This document shows positions 33,995 through 44,587 of a stretch of 64,000 nucleotides of DNA, piece by piece. The notes under the pieces are model-generated. The model worked only from the letters and a program-made list of their open reading frames with translations. It ran no database searches and was not told the DNA's origin. Numbering within the stretch: the first letter of the stretch is position 1; each line of letters opens with the position of its first letter. This DNA comes from Stemphylium vesicarium. Its lineage: Eukaryota > Ascomycota > Dothideomycetes > Pleosporales > Pleosporaceae. The translations under genes and the position numbers were made by a program. Location of the stretch: NCBI GenBank assembly GCA_004380135.1, contig QXCR01000007.1:1-64000 (forward strand), read 5' to 3'.

Positions 33995-34519
33995 CTATAT
34001 CTTCGGGCACTTGACCCTAACAGACGCGAAAAGCCCGTGATTACATTGCTTGTTCGTCGGCAGCCACTTCCATCCCCTACAATTACTTCTACTGTGTGTC
34101 ATGACCTCGCACTTGCTACAAATTGCTTTCGTGAAACCAACGCCCATTTAAAAGATCGCGTAACATGTGCAACCGCTCGAAAGATTGGAAGAATAAAGTC
34201 TGTAAGCTCACCCATGATCCGACTTGTACCACGCAAAGATACTTCCGACATTGGTATACGGCAAGCATCTATCCTCACCCGGGAGGACATTGACCATCCA
34301 TGTGTTGCCATTGGTGTCGTTGCATTCCAGGTCGTCAAAGACCCAGACCTTGGCAAAATTCATGGGCAGATTGCCGGCGAGGGGGCCGCTGGTCTGGTAT
34401 GGTACTTCGGGCTCAGCGTTGGCGACAGGTACGGATTCTGCGGCTGGGAAAGGGGCCGGGGAAGCCATTGAGGTGGCGAGGAGGGTGCTGAGGCCGGCTA
34501 CGAGGGTGAAGAGGCGCAT
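33995..34519 (-). CDS. Small secreted six-cysteine protein (effector-like)
   Basis: Two exons (34519-34212 and 34115-33995) encode 142 residues. A signal peptide (MRLFTLVAGLSTLLATSMAS) is followed by a short Pro/Ala/Glu-rich pro-like segment, then a mature-like domain from about residue 55. Read without splicing, the frame ends after AWYKSDHG with two cysteines. Splicing GTGAGC...TTTGTAG (96 nt, no strong branch site) adds 39 residues with four more cysteines, giving six in the mature region. That even number and spacing suit three disulfides. No family is recognised. Secreted small cysteine-rich proteins are often plant-interaction effectors or antimicrobials in Pleosporales, and that role is inferred only. 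Confidence 0.65.
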
Positions 34520-34900
34520 GATGGTGATGACGTGAAGTGAAATCTAGTATTCTGGTTAGATTGTTGAAATAGTGTTGCTTTGTAGCAGTGATGTCCCACA
34601 TGCGAAAACCAGTGTATAGACTACCAGATTCAGGCTCTGGTATGTAAATCTGTGTTAGCTCATGTTACCCTTTCAATTGACGTGTTTCAGTTATACATGA
34701 CTTATGGTTGTCAAAGGCGAGGCTGCATCATGACACTTCCTGCAAGACAAAGACATTTCCGCATGTGTGCAGTACCACCATATATGCGTGACAGCGAAGG
34801 ACGTTGGTAATGGGTACAGAACGCTGAAATTATATGAGTAAGATGTGAGTATGTAGTAGGCAAGGATGCCGCTTGACAATTGAGCAGAGATATTAAGCAC
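34520..34900. other. Intergenic, no gene seen
   Basis: This is the upstream region of the secreted-protein gene and the 3' flank of the next gene. AT-rich, no motif assigned. Confidence 0.45.
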
Positions 34901-35617
34901 TCAACTCCAGTATTGAGCACCAAGCTCCTCACCAAGTCTAACGTCATCGCCGTCAACGATGATCTTCTTGACCACAACACCGACAACGTCCCACTTGCTG
35001 TTTGTCTCGATAGGAAGGCCGGAGTCCCTTCGCTTACCCGAAGTGTCCTCGCTACCAACCTCGCGCACGACTTCCCAGTTGTTGTTGCCAATGTCGACGA
35101 GCCTAGCGCGCCTGTAGCTCGCGTTGGAAACCTGTCGGTTGGCGACTACGAAGCCTGCCTCGTCCTGCTCCTTGATCCATTTCTTGGCATCTTCATCCTG
35201 CCACACCTTCTTCAGTGCTGCTTCTTCGTCTTTCAACAGCCTCACACTTTGTTCCTCTGCCTCGATCGTGCCAGCCTCGGTGCCCTTGTCGAGTGGCTTC
35301 TGCAGGAGGTGTGTGCCACCGAAGCTCTCCACGAAGTGTCCGTTTTCGGTGTTAAAGAAGATTACATCTTTGTACCTGGAGGGGTTAGCATGTTGCGTGT
35401 AAAGTGTCTTGAGTAACGCGTACCATCGCGTGCCAATGTCATCGTAGTCGCGGTCCTCAAGCGCCTTGGAGGTATGTTTGGATGCTTTCGAGACCAACTG
35501 TCCGCAAGGGAGCTTTTCGGCAGGGAGAGGCTGAGGCAGGATCGCTAGGTCGGGGATTATGGAGGGGGATAGCGGGCCTTCGAGGTAGCTGGGGCGGCGG
35601 GAGTACTTGGCTGCCAT
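34901..35617 (-). CDS. Unrecognised fungal protein, 222 residues
   Basis: Two exons (35617-35424, 35375-34901) encode 222 residues. The 48-nt intron has GTACGC, a perfect TGCTAAC branch site and CCTCCAG. It is a multiple of three without a stop, so the unspliced frame is also open; the spliced form reads DIGTRWYKDVIFF. Visible features are an N-terminal Pro/Leu-rich segment, a charged, helix-prone middle (EAEEQSVRLLKDEEAALKKV) and a C-terminal part with NNNWEVVREVG and SKWDVVGVVVKKI. There is no signal peptide or membrane helix. I do not recognise the family. The near-identical direction to its neighbours carries no functional hint. Confidence 0.75.
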   Translation of the reverse strand: MAAKYSRRPSYLEGPLSPSIIPDLAILPQPLPAEKLPCGQLVSKASKHTSKALEDRDYDDIGTRWYALLKTLYTQHANPSRYKDVIFFNTENGHFVESFGGTHLLQKPLDKGTEAGTIEAEEQSVRLLKDEEAALKKVWQDEDAKKWIKEQDEAGFVVANRQVSNASYRRARLVDIGNNNWEVVREVGSEDTSGKRRDSGLPIETNSKWDVVGVVVKKIIVDGDDVRLGEELGAQYWS

Positions 35618-36221
35618 GATGAGGAGCTGTAGTTGGTGCTGTAGTGGTATTTGGAGAAGAGGGTAATGTGAATCGAGAAGCTCCGAGAGTGTTCAAGGCA
35701 GTATATGCACCTGGATCTTGAATGCGGAGATGCTCTCGTGAGGGGTCAGCAAGCTTTATGTGATCTCATTGTACCACTACCCGTTTGGTAGACAACCCCG
35801 CTCGCCATGGCCTGTTTAAACTTCTCATGTCACGCTCATGCTACAGTACCTAACTTTGGCAACTATGAGGCCACACCAAGCACGATGCGACGCGTACCTG
35901 CGGATGGATAAGTGGTGTGACGGATCAGGTGGCCGTGATGAGCATCGAGACATGGCGTGTTGTTGTTGTACCTGAATGCTCGCTTCGGAGTGGATCCGGA
36001 AGACTGCTACCGGCCCATTCCGATGCGCCCTCGTCTGATGTCACGTTCCGCCCTGACCTGCAACATCACGACGCCAGGGGTCAGGCCACAATCAAGACTT
36101 CATCATTCATTCATTTCCTGAGTGGAGCAGATATATACATATTCCTCGTAGCCACTATTCACAACTTCTGTTGATCCCTTGACATCATCAGCCGCTTGTT
36201 CCCCGAGGCTGCGCACCGAAC
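35618..36221. other. Intergenic, no gene seen
   Basis: Short ORFs only. This holds the promoter of the preceding reverse gene and the GST 3' flank. Confidence 0.5.
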
Positions 36222-36941
36222 TCACGGCTTTATCGCCATAGCCTTTGCAAACATCTCGAGCATTGGCGGGCCTTTGACACTGAGACCTTCTTCAATGTTC
36301 AGGTCTGGATCGGCTTTGCTCATGGCGCGCCTATACGCCTCGCGTTCACCAATACGTCCCAGCCACGCCAAAATACCCTGGTAGCCGCTCAAGTCGACTG
36401 GCTCGAACACTCGCATCGTTGTAAAGCACCATCCTGTCATGGTGTCTGCAGCAGTGAATTCGTCGCCCGCAAGCCAGGTGTTGTTTAGCAGGCGGTTGTT
36501 GATGTGGTCAAGCGCAATGTCCACACGTGCAGCGTTGCCTTTGTATCTGGGGTCTTGCTCGCCGACCATACCCCGAGTCATAGCCCTCCTGAACAGGCCG
36601 GGTTGCAGCGTGCCATTCGCGTAATGGAACCAATATAGATAGTCTGTGAAGTTCTTGTGTTGGGGCCCCAGAGCCAGTCGTCCGTTGCCATATTTCTGGA
36701 TGATGTAGTCGCTGATCGCGCCGGATTCGGCAATCTTGATGGGGTTGGAAGGGTCCGTCACATCTTCTAGCACGGGAGAAGCGCCGAGAGGGTAGACAGC
36801 TTTGAGCTCGGGTGGTGCGAGCAGAGGGGAGCGCTTATAAAGCTTCAACTCGTACGGGATACCGAGCTCTTCGAGAAGCCATGGAATGCGCTCGCCTTGG
36901 CCGACTTGGAGATGGTGGACAATGAGCTTGGGCGAAGACAT
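36222..36941 (-). CDS. Glutathione S-transferase
   Basis: This single exon encodes 239 residues, a normal cytosolic GST length. The N-terminal thioredoxin-like domain has IVHHLQVGQGERIPWLLEEL, the cis-proline segment YPLGASPVLED, and the Glu-Ser glutathione-binding pair in IAESGAISDYIIQKYG. The all-helical C-terminal domain has the N-capping/hydrophobic-staple region TWLAGDEFTAADTMTG. It resembles fungal GTT1-like enzymes, which conjugate glutathione to electrophiles or reduce peroxides. The substrate is unknown. A weak C-terminal AKAMAIKP has no clear targeting meaning. Confidence 0.93.
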   Translation of the reverse strand: MSSPKLIVHHLQVGQGERIPWLLEELGIPYELKLYKRSPLLAPPELKAVYPLGASPVLEDVTDPSNPIKIAESGAISDYIIQKYGNGRLALGPQHKNFTDYLYWFHYANGTLQPGLFRRAMTRGMVGEQDPRYKGNAARVDIALDHINNRLLNNTWLAGDEFTAADTMTGWCFTTMRVFEPVDLSGYQGILAWLGRIGEREAYRRAMSKADPDLNIEEGLSVKGPPMLEMFAKAMAIKP

Positions 36942-37744
36942 TTTCGATAATGGGTTTGGAGTAAAAGGTTTGTGTGAAAGTGATGAGAGTGTAGAGTCTC
37001 GTCAGAAGTTCTTCTTAAGCTCCAGGTATATTCGGGTCTCGGTGATCGACGTAGCCGGTGAATAGTTTCTACCGTAGGCTCCGCTGAATCTGATTCGGCA
37101 ACTCGGAGTTCAAAAATGATGCACGAGAAGCTTTGGTCTTCATCTTCGCTTGAAAACATTCGTGGCTTACACCAGAGCAAATACTAGGCAACCGCATTTT
37201 GGGTTGTCAAGACAGCCACATCTTACATCCCTCATCCAGCAGACCATGGTTGCTGACAACCGAGATCACGTGTGGTTCGGCCGAGCTACGCCGCAGTCTT
37301 CACTCATTGGCCGGAGTGGATCTCATGGCAACTGCGACCTCGTCAAAGCGGGTTTTGCGGATATATCGCTTGCGTAAACTTCTTACGGCGACGATGAGTG
37401 ATCAATCGCCGTTACCTCCGACTCTGGATGCGCTAAGTGGCTTTGGCGTGCAGCGAACAGGCATCAGCTCTCACTCAACTATCCCCTCACGCAAAATCTG
37501 GAGCGAGAATGGTAGCAGGTACTTGGAAATGTGCTCGATTACATTCAACAATCAGTGCTTGTCTGGCCACACTGTTACTCATCCGAAACGGACACTTCTA
37601 CTCGCGACCTGCTTCCCTTCCAAAGTGTGCTTCACGGCCCGATCGCCCGCTGAGCAACTACCGCATCTACCAGAAAGGCGTCTCATAGCTTCCTCATGGT
37701 CAATGTACCAGTCCACGGTTTGACCAGACTGGACCCAAGGCCGC
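36942..37744. other. Intergenic, no gene seen
   Basis: This is upstream of the GST and downstream of the F-box-like gene. A forward 174-codon ORF at 37199-37723 lacks domains and has random-looking composition. Confidence 0.45.
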
Positions 37745-39232
37745 TCAAAGAATCACCCCTTCCGGAATCTTCTGTTCATCAGCCAGTCTCTCCCAGTCTC
37801 CATATGCTTCTCCAAGCCGCGCACGCAGATCTGTGTCAATCCTCTTCCGGTACTGACCGATGAGATGCACGATGGAATACTCCCTCACTCCGGTGGTCTT
37901 GCGATGAATACGTTTGTAGCGGAAAGCTTTGAAGACGTCCTTTTTCTATTCTTTGCCATCGCGCCCAACAGCGGGGTAATTGCCGTCATAACCCGAATGG
38001 TATTCAATCGTTTGACACAGCATACCAATAACCGTCTCCACAAGTTCAGTGTCTGTCAAATCCGAGAAGTTACTTGCGGCAATCTCGTCGCTCTCTAACA
38101 ATTCGTGCCCCTGGAGGTGTTGCACAGAGCGCGACTTCCAGACCTCACGGTCGATGCGGTAGAGAGCCACGATCTGACGAACGGAGTTCATCCAGTCGAA
38201 GAACAGGCCCCTCTCCTCTTCGTAGTCGGTGAAGCCTGTAAAACAACCCCACAGCTGGAAGCCCTCTAGCCAATGCAACTCAATAAGCCGCTTGAGGTTC
38301 TCGAACTTACTGACATGGAGTTCCATGTCCTTGATCTCATCCTCGACCTCGAACTGGACATGCATCTGTTTGGGTCTGATCGCGAGTGACCATTCTCCCG
38401 TGGAAAGGGATTGCAAAAATCGGAGAAAAGGGATGAAGTCCAGGTTGTTGATCTTCCATTTAAACCACAGGCCTTCCCTCGTATAGGAGTATAAGAGATA
38501 GAAGGTCTCCATGAAAATCTCTCGATTTACCAACGAAAGCATGGGCATGTCGTCGCATATATTGCCTCTTGCATTGATTGGGACGACGAGATCGTCTTGG
38601 TTGTGCAATTCGTGCTCACACCGGGGAGTGTACACGTTGTGCTCCAACTTGTACCTTTCAAAGGCTTTCACAGTTCCCACGGTAAGTGTGTGCTCTTTGT
38701 GTGCCCGATTGAGGCGGCGTTTGGTATGCTTTGTCAATAGCGCTTTCAGCTTCCGCTCTTGGTCCTTCTGGTTTTGGGTGTACTCGATCGGGCCGCGCTT
38801 CGCAACAAGTTCGGTGTATCGTCTGACGAAAACCATCCCTTTGCTACCATGTATATGCCTGGTCCGTTCCACTCGCTCAATGGGACAGGGTCGAGATCGG
38901 GTCCGACAGAGGGTTGCGTCGTCTTTGAGACTGAGGTCGTAGATCATGTTGCGGATTTCTCCAGGAAGCTCGAGGAAGGGAAATGGCTCCTTGACATTGT
39001 CCTCTTCGCCATTGCTGTCTTTTTCGCCATCGCTCTCCTCCTCTTGCTTTTTAGCCGCAGCCTTCTTGGCCAATTCGGTCTTCTCTTCGCGGAACTCTGC
39101 TAACGCATCATTCCACACAGTTTTCGCCAGAGCCAAATCCGAGCGCCGGTGAGATACGTGGAAGTGGATCATTGATCTGCCTAGGCCCGGCTGACTTAGT
39201 CTTGGCTTTTCACGCTGATGCTGGAAGGTCAA
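37745..39232 (-). CDS. F-box-like protein with an in-frame TAG; extension beyond it
   Basis: The main ORF (39232-37946, 428 codons; a start at 39172 is also possible) has a charged Lys/Glu-rich N-terminal region and an F-box-like segment FPFLELPGEIRNMIYDLSL. A domain of unknown function with FMETFYLLYSYTREGLWFKW follows. The stop TAG (37948-37946) is followed in the same frame by 66 further codons with protein-like text (VFKAFRYKRIHRKTTGVREY to DEQKIPEGVIL), ending at TGA 37747-37745. No splice site pair removes the TAG while keeping this frame. Either the gene has taken a nonsense mutation (CAG to TAG is one transition), or the stop is read through, or the base is an error. The function is unknown; LPxEIR/NxIY proteins are a large Pleosporales group. 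Confidence 0.7.
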
Positions 39233-39778
39233 GCAATAGCCTGTTCAGTAGCGGTTCAATGCGATTGCAACCCTTGGGAAAGTTGGGTGCTCCCATAGCC
39301 GAGGAACGATGCAGAATGCATTCGCAGGGGTAGAGCAACGGCGGCGCGGTTGTGTCGTTCCCTTAACCGCTAGCCGCTCTCACGACGGCAGCCTTCTCTT
39401 CTCCCGCTTGCAGGAATCAATAGCTGGCAACCTTATTGGGCCGCAACGAGTTCCAACAAAAGGCTTTGGCTAGAAAATCTCAACGTCGCGATAATCTCTG
39501 TATCCCCTACTCGAAGAATGTTGGCAATAGATCTTGAGCGAAACAATTCACGGCACAGCTTTGCTGGGAGAGCTCATATTCCTACATGTCTTCATGGCTA
39601 TCGCATCGTCGCAATATGCTCATTCTCAGGTGGAAAATATGTCATAGATCTCGGGAGCAAGCCTTTTGGTTGCGGAGCTGTACGATGCGTAGGGATAACA
39701 GTCGGATGTGTAGATATGTTTGAGGAATGACTGAAAAATGAAATTCCCATGTCCATCGCACAGCTGGAAGGAGATTCG
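39233..39778. other. Intergenic, no gene seen
   Basis: No coding-like ORF. This separates the F-box-like gene from the decayed gene. Confidence 0.5.
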
Positions 39779-40918
39779 TCACGATGCGGTGGCGTTTCCT
39801 CCAGATACCTCAGTCAGCGCTTCATAGCCCCTAGCGTTCGGCTCTCCTTCGTTGCAGTCTTGTGTCCATTCTTCCCCTTCCTCATCAGTCGTGTACCATC
39901 CATCACTATCAGCATCTTCGCTTTCTTCCGGCCAATCTTCATCGCTGTCAGAGTCAGAATCGACATCTTCCGTCGGGTCTTCCAGTGCTATGCTCATTCG
40001 AACCGATTCGGTCTGATAGGTCGCCTTGTTCACTTGTCGATCGCGACGAATCTTTCGCATTCGAGGCCTCCATACTCGGTTCACAAAGGTAACGAAGAAT
40101 CTTTTGTATCCAGCCCATCTCTCTTCCATCTTCGCCACGACTTCCTCCAAAAGCTCGAGATCGTAGATCTCCTCCGCCTCTTCAGTTGTTGGGCGTGTGA
40201 AAATTCCCCTTGTTTCGTTTTCAATCTGGTAACAGCACGTATGAGTAAGCGAGAGCTTCTCGAATGTTAAGACGCGGAGTGCAGCGGATCCAATCCAGAT
40301 TGTGTAGGGCTCCCCTTTTACGAGTGAGAAGAGTCGTTTGCGGTAATTCCTGTAGCGAAGTCGAATAAATCGTCCAATTACGCACGCTATTACATGGCAG
40401 CCATCTTTGGAGCAATAACACCGGCATTTGTCGCAAACCTTCGATAATAGATATCTTTCGAGGTCCTCCAAAACGTAACCACGATAGATACTTCTTTGCG
40501 TAGCTACTCGAGTGATTTTATGAGCTGGTGCAGTGAGATAAGTAGGATGTATCCAAAAAGGCTCACCACCATGTTCCACGAGCCAATTGAATGTCTCTAT
40601 CGGCGATGTATCGAACCAATTCTGGTTGGAAACCGTCCAAAGAGGAGTACCGTCAATGTAGATGTGCTGACGCATGTCACAGTCGTCAGCGACCCAGACG
40701 GTATTTAGCCCGCAGTGGCCGGCTTGCCAGGCACATTCAGCGGACAGTTTTGTTAAACCTCCCGCGTGATAAAGCGTCGGATTTCGTACTACCGCAGGAG
40801 TATGACCTGAGTCTATCCTGCTATCTTGGTGCTTTAACTCAGTCGCCTGGACGGGTAAGAGACGTCCTGCTTCTATAGATCTTGGACAACATTGAATGCT
40901 TTGCTGAATCTCTTTCAT
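39779..40918 (-). CDS. Intact C-terminal ORF of the decayed ankyrin-like gene
   Basis: This 379-codon ORF carries the ankyrin-like and C-terminal parts of the preceding gene: TLYHAGGLTKLSAECAWQAG, IDGTPLWTVSNQNWFDTSPI, then CDKCRCYCSKDGCHV (a compact cysteine cluster), a charged helix (LLEEVVAKMEERWAGYKRFF) and a strongly acidic tail (DSDSDSDEDWPEESED). It would be the 3' exon or exons of the original gene. A free-standing start at 40918 is possible, but the first 30 residues read as out-of-frame text, so the true exon probably begins later. Function unknown. Confidence 0.45.
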   Translation of the reverse strand: MKEIQQSIQCCPRSIEAGRLLPVQATELKHQDSRIDSGHTPAVVRNPTLYHAGGLTKLSAECAWQAGHCGLNTVWVADDCDMRQHIYIDGTPLWTVSNQNWFDTSPIETFNWLVEHGGEPFWIHPTYLTAPAHKITRVATQRSIYRGYVLEDLERYLLSKVCDKCRCYCSKDGCHVIACVIGRFIRLRYRNYRKRLFSLVKGEPYTIWIGSAALRVLTFEKLSLTHTCCYQIENETRGIFTRPTTEEAEEIYDLELLEEVVAKMEERWAGYKRFFVTFVNRVWRPRMRKIRRDRQVNKATYQTESVRMSIALEDPTEDVDSDSDSDEDWPEESEDADSDGWYTTDEEGEEWTQDCNEGEPNARGYEALTEVSGGNATAS

Positions 40919-43043
40919 AGGGGCCGAAGGAAACGACGGGCTCGTTCCAGGTACTCCATTTCACAGAAACGTTGAATTCCAGTAGGATCTCCGTAGATTC
41001 TATACTGCCCGAAAGGATAGCACGACGGAAATGTGGTTTCAGAACGCTGGGTGATACGTTCACACCGTTGCTGAATAGCAAGACACGCAGGCCACGAGGC
41101 CATGATGCCAAAGCGCGCGCACGTGGGTGATAACGATCAACCACGAAAATCCCCAATCATCAGCATAATGTGTCTCAATGTAAGTGCTGAGATCCGCTTC
41201 TGACCTTCGCAATATGATCTCAAGTAAAATGTCGTTTTCGTCTAAGCCTAACAATAGTGAGCTAGTAATGAAAAGGGTAAATCACTTAGGTCTCAACATA
41301 CTATTAGACATTGTCTCCAGTTTCAGCAAGTCTGAAATCAATGTATATATCATCCGCCGCCCAGCTGCGGATCGATATCTGATTTCTGAAGAGAAAGACC
41401 AACTTTCAAGATTCCGCCCGAGAGAGTACATGACGTGTTGAAGGTAGATCAAGTTTGGAGTAACATCGTCCGCATATGCGACGGATTGAGTTTGCCAGTA
41501 CTCGATAGGTGTGCTGTACTGATTAGCTACGCAGAACAAGGTTCATTGAATAACCCACTGGTTATCAGCATCTAACTCGGAACAGGGAACGCCTTGCGCA
41601 ATGCATGTGTCGATCAATGCAGATGAGGCACTCATAATCGCATCCGGGAAGCTTTCGGTGGCCTCAACCACATAAGTGAACAAATCGAGAACGGCCTATA
41701 AATTGTGTTCAGCCATATGTGAGATAAATGAGACGATGACATACATGCAAGATTCCATTACCCTCCTCGTCAAGGTCATGAGGACTAGCGCCGTTTCTGA
41801 ATTCTTTTAGAAGCCCAGAGTTTGTTTTTCGAAATGATGTCCAAAGGGTTAGGATTCTCCCATCGCGAGGCCGAAATCTTCTCTCGAGCAGTATTTAGGA
41901 TTCTGAACATGGGCGAATTACGCGATACAACAGCACGATATCTTAGCACGGGCGACGGTGAGCTCCAGCCGCCTCTTCGTGAACTCTGCCAGCCTACCTG
42001 CACACAAAACCTTACGAGACGGCTGTACACAAGGAATTGGGCAGCAGTATAACGAGTGTAGTCAGCATGTTTCGCACGGGGGCAATCCTTGTTGTGCTCG
42101 TATGTTTCGCACGTCAAGACTGTGAACCAGCTTCTGCGTTTAGCTGTACGTCTTTTTCTTGGCCGACAGCGACATGCACAAGGATTCTCAGCCTGACTGC
42201 AGTACTGTTGAGGCTGATGGCCGTATGGGCGATCGAGATACTCTCCAAACGAGGAAGCGCTGGTGAGGAGGGATGATGAAGTGGTAATCAGCTCTCGAGA
42301 AGAAGACTTGCTCTCAATCTAGCTCAGGATCAGTGCCTATACGCCTAGAGACTCGCGTCGCAGAATATCTCACTGGTATGTTTGAGTTCACTTGAGCCAC
42401 CACGCTATATTCTAACAGCTGGGTGCGGAGGCCTATGATTTCATCGAATATTCTTGCTAGAGCGGGGCTTTGACCAGCAACGTCTTGGCGAATCATTTCC
42501 ACCACCTCTGTGTTGTCGTTCAAGACCTGCTTCAATCTTATTGCTTGTTGATGTTGAACCTCGAGCTTCGAATGTAGGTCTTCTAGTCTCCGCAAAGTAC
42601 CGTCAAGACTAGCACTTTGCAAGGCTAGCGCCAAATTATCCTGAAATTTCCCCAGCATTGCTTGCACTTCTTTCAGATCCTCTTTTCTGTAAGGCCAGAG
42701 GACTCTCCTTGGCAACTCGCAGTTGGTTCTTGATGCCTTCTGACTGTCGAGCAACATCTCTTTTCTCTGCCATCCTCTTCAGTTCATGTAATGTCTCTTC
42801 ACAGGCCTTCAATGTCATGTGCAGTTGTGAAGACGACGCATGATTATCGATTTCCAGTCGTTCCTTGACCTCTCACAGGCCTTCTAAGATGCCCTGAAGG
42901 GCTTCGGTTTGTCGTAAGATGGATTGAACGTCGCGAGGAAAGCTTTTGAACTCCGAGCAGTATTTGTAAAGGATCTGGCAAGTCTGTAGGCCTAGCGAAG
43001 TAATGTCGACGGATATACCGGCGACTGAAAATAGGTCCCCCAT
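39779..43043 (-). pseudogene. Decayed gene: STAND-type N-terminal domain plus ankyrin-like C-terminal part
   Basis: Reading leftward from ATG 43043, the frame gives MGDLFSVAGISVDITSLGLQ and onward, the fungal N-terminal domain found on STAND proteins. It is interrupted by TGA at 42875-42873 after 56 codons. The frame resumes as coiled coil (KACEETLHELKRMAEKRD), shifts near 42710 to WPYRKEDLKEVQAMLGKFQD, stops at 42314, and shifts again into a Cys/Arg-rich segment (NPCACRCRPRKRRTAKRRSW, HNKDCP) that runs to about 41870. Further fragments include LLKEFRNGASPHDLDEEGNG with a plausible intron at 41746-41700. Two or more frame breaks lack splice explanations, so I call it a pseudogene; sequencing error is the alternative. 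Confidence 0.55.
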
Positions 43044-43785
43044 GTTGGGGAGGAGTGGTTTCGATGTTCAGCTTCCAGGAAGGCTGAACGGAAGTCTATG
43101 TAGCTATGTCAGGCAAGCAGCAAGGCCGAGACGGCCAAGAAGGGTGGCTATGGCAGACAGCCTACCGTCAGTACACTCAACGTCAGTCTATTCTCACCAA
43201 ACCTCTCAAAACGATATGCAGCGATATTTGAGCTTTATATCAAAGCCTCATCAATACACCACATGGTCCTTGTGCCTGAGCTATTCGTGCGCGTTCCTGC
43301 TCTCTCATACATGGGCAGATGGGAACCCCGCTTCAGCTTCCTCAGCCTGACTTCTTACCTGCAGTGAGTCTACCAATCATTATCCGTTGGTATTCACGTA
43401 AGACCAGGCTGCAAAGGCGCAAGGCTCTATTAGGGGATGGCAATGTGCTACCATGCCATACCCACAGGCGAGGTTCACCGATCGCGCCTCATCGGTTCAC
43501 GGCCTCTTTACGAGCTGACTCGGTTCGTTTTACGGCCTTAAAAATCGAAACAATTTTGCGCAATTCCATAAGGAAACAGAAACCGACGAGAGAGCCAATG
43601 TGAAGAGTCGATGGTGCTTTCGTCACGACCATCAAAGGACGGAAGGTGGACTCCCCTAGCGCGCAAGTGACGCGACGAGTTCGCCCCACCAACACCTCGC
43701 TTCCACCGCGCATCGCCCGCTACGAGGCAAACCATCAACCAGCCTTTTCACCAACCTCCAAGTCAACGAGCGGCACCAAAGAATA
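43044..43785. other. Intergenic region upstream of thymidylate kinase
   Basis: No gene was seen. Near 43660-43785 the sequence turns C-rich as expected of a fungal promoter and leader. Confidence 0.5.
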
Positions 43786-44581
43786 ATGGCGCGAGGCAAA
43801 CTGATAGTTTTTGAGGGCCTGGATCGCGCAGGCAAATCAACGCAATGCGAGAAGCTCGTTGAAGATTTGCAGAATGATGGGGTCAAGGTGCGACACATGC
43901 GGTTTCCTGGTACGTGCACGCTCCATTGGGAGACTGATGGTGTAGGATTCGGGAGGCATGGTGATAGTCTGGTAGAAGGATCAAGGCTAACATGGTGATT
44001 AGATAGGACGACACGAATTGGACAGATGATCAATAGCTATTTGAGTGGCCAGAGCGACCAGGAAGATCATGTTATTCATCTCTTGTTCTCTGCCAACCGA
44101 TGGGAAGCAGCGTAAGTTTCTGGTGTCCGTGGGAAAATATCAAATCGCTAATTCATGTTCCAGCCCAACTATTCAAGCCGAACTCGCTGCTGGTACCACC
44201 GTCATCGTTGATCGCTATTACTACAGCGGCTGCGTGTATTCTGCCGCAAAAGAAAACCCCAGCATGGATCTCGAGTGGTGCCGGAAGCCTGAAGTTGGAC
44301 TTCCACGACCGGATCTATGCCTTTTTCTCGACATTTCTGCTGAAGATGCCGCGAAGCGAGGCGGGTTCGGTACAGAAAAGTATGAGAGAAAGGATATGCA
44401 GGACCGCGTACGAGAGCTGTTTAACACGCTGATTCAGAAGAAGGAAGGCGATGATTTTGTGCGCATCAATGCGGGTGCTAGTATGGAAGAAGTAGCGGCA
44501 CAGGTTCGAGAGCAGGCGGATCGGTGTATTGAGCGGGTTGCCAAAGGACAACTGCCATTACGGATGGTTGGGGAGTGGTAG
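43786..44581 (+). CDS. CDC8: Thymidylate kinase (dTMP kinase)
   Basis: Three exons (43786-43909, 44003-44111, 44164-44581) encode 216 residues. The enzyme phosphorylates dTMP to dTDP for DNA synthesis. The P-loop is FEGLDRAGKST (about 9-19). The joined text gives RHMRFPDRTTRIGQMINSYL, with the FP-D-R substrate motif. DRYYYSGCVYSAAK is the DR(Y/H) nucleotide motif, and RGGFGTEKYER belongs to the LID region. The length is normal. The stop lies 6 nt from the SLX1 stop on the other strand. Confidence 0.95.
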
Positions 44582-44587
44582 GTGCAG

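Noticed and set aside
33941..34471. 176-codon forward ORF
   Set aside because: It is antisense to the spliced secreted-protein gene, which has a signal peptide and matched cysteines.
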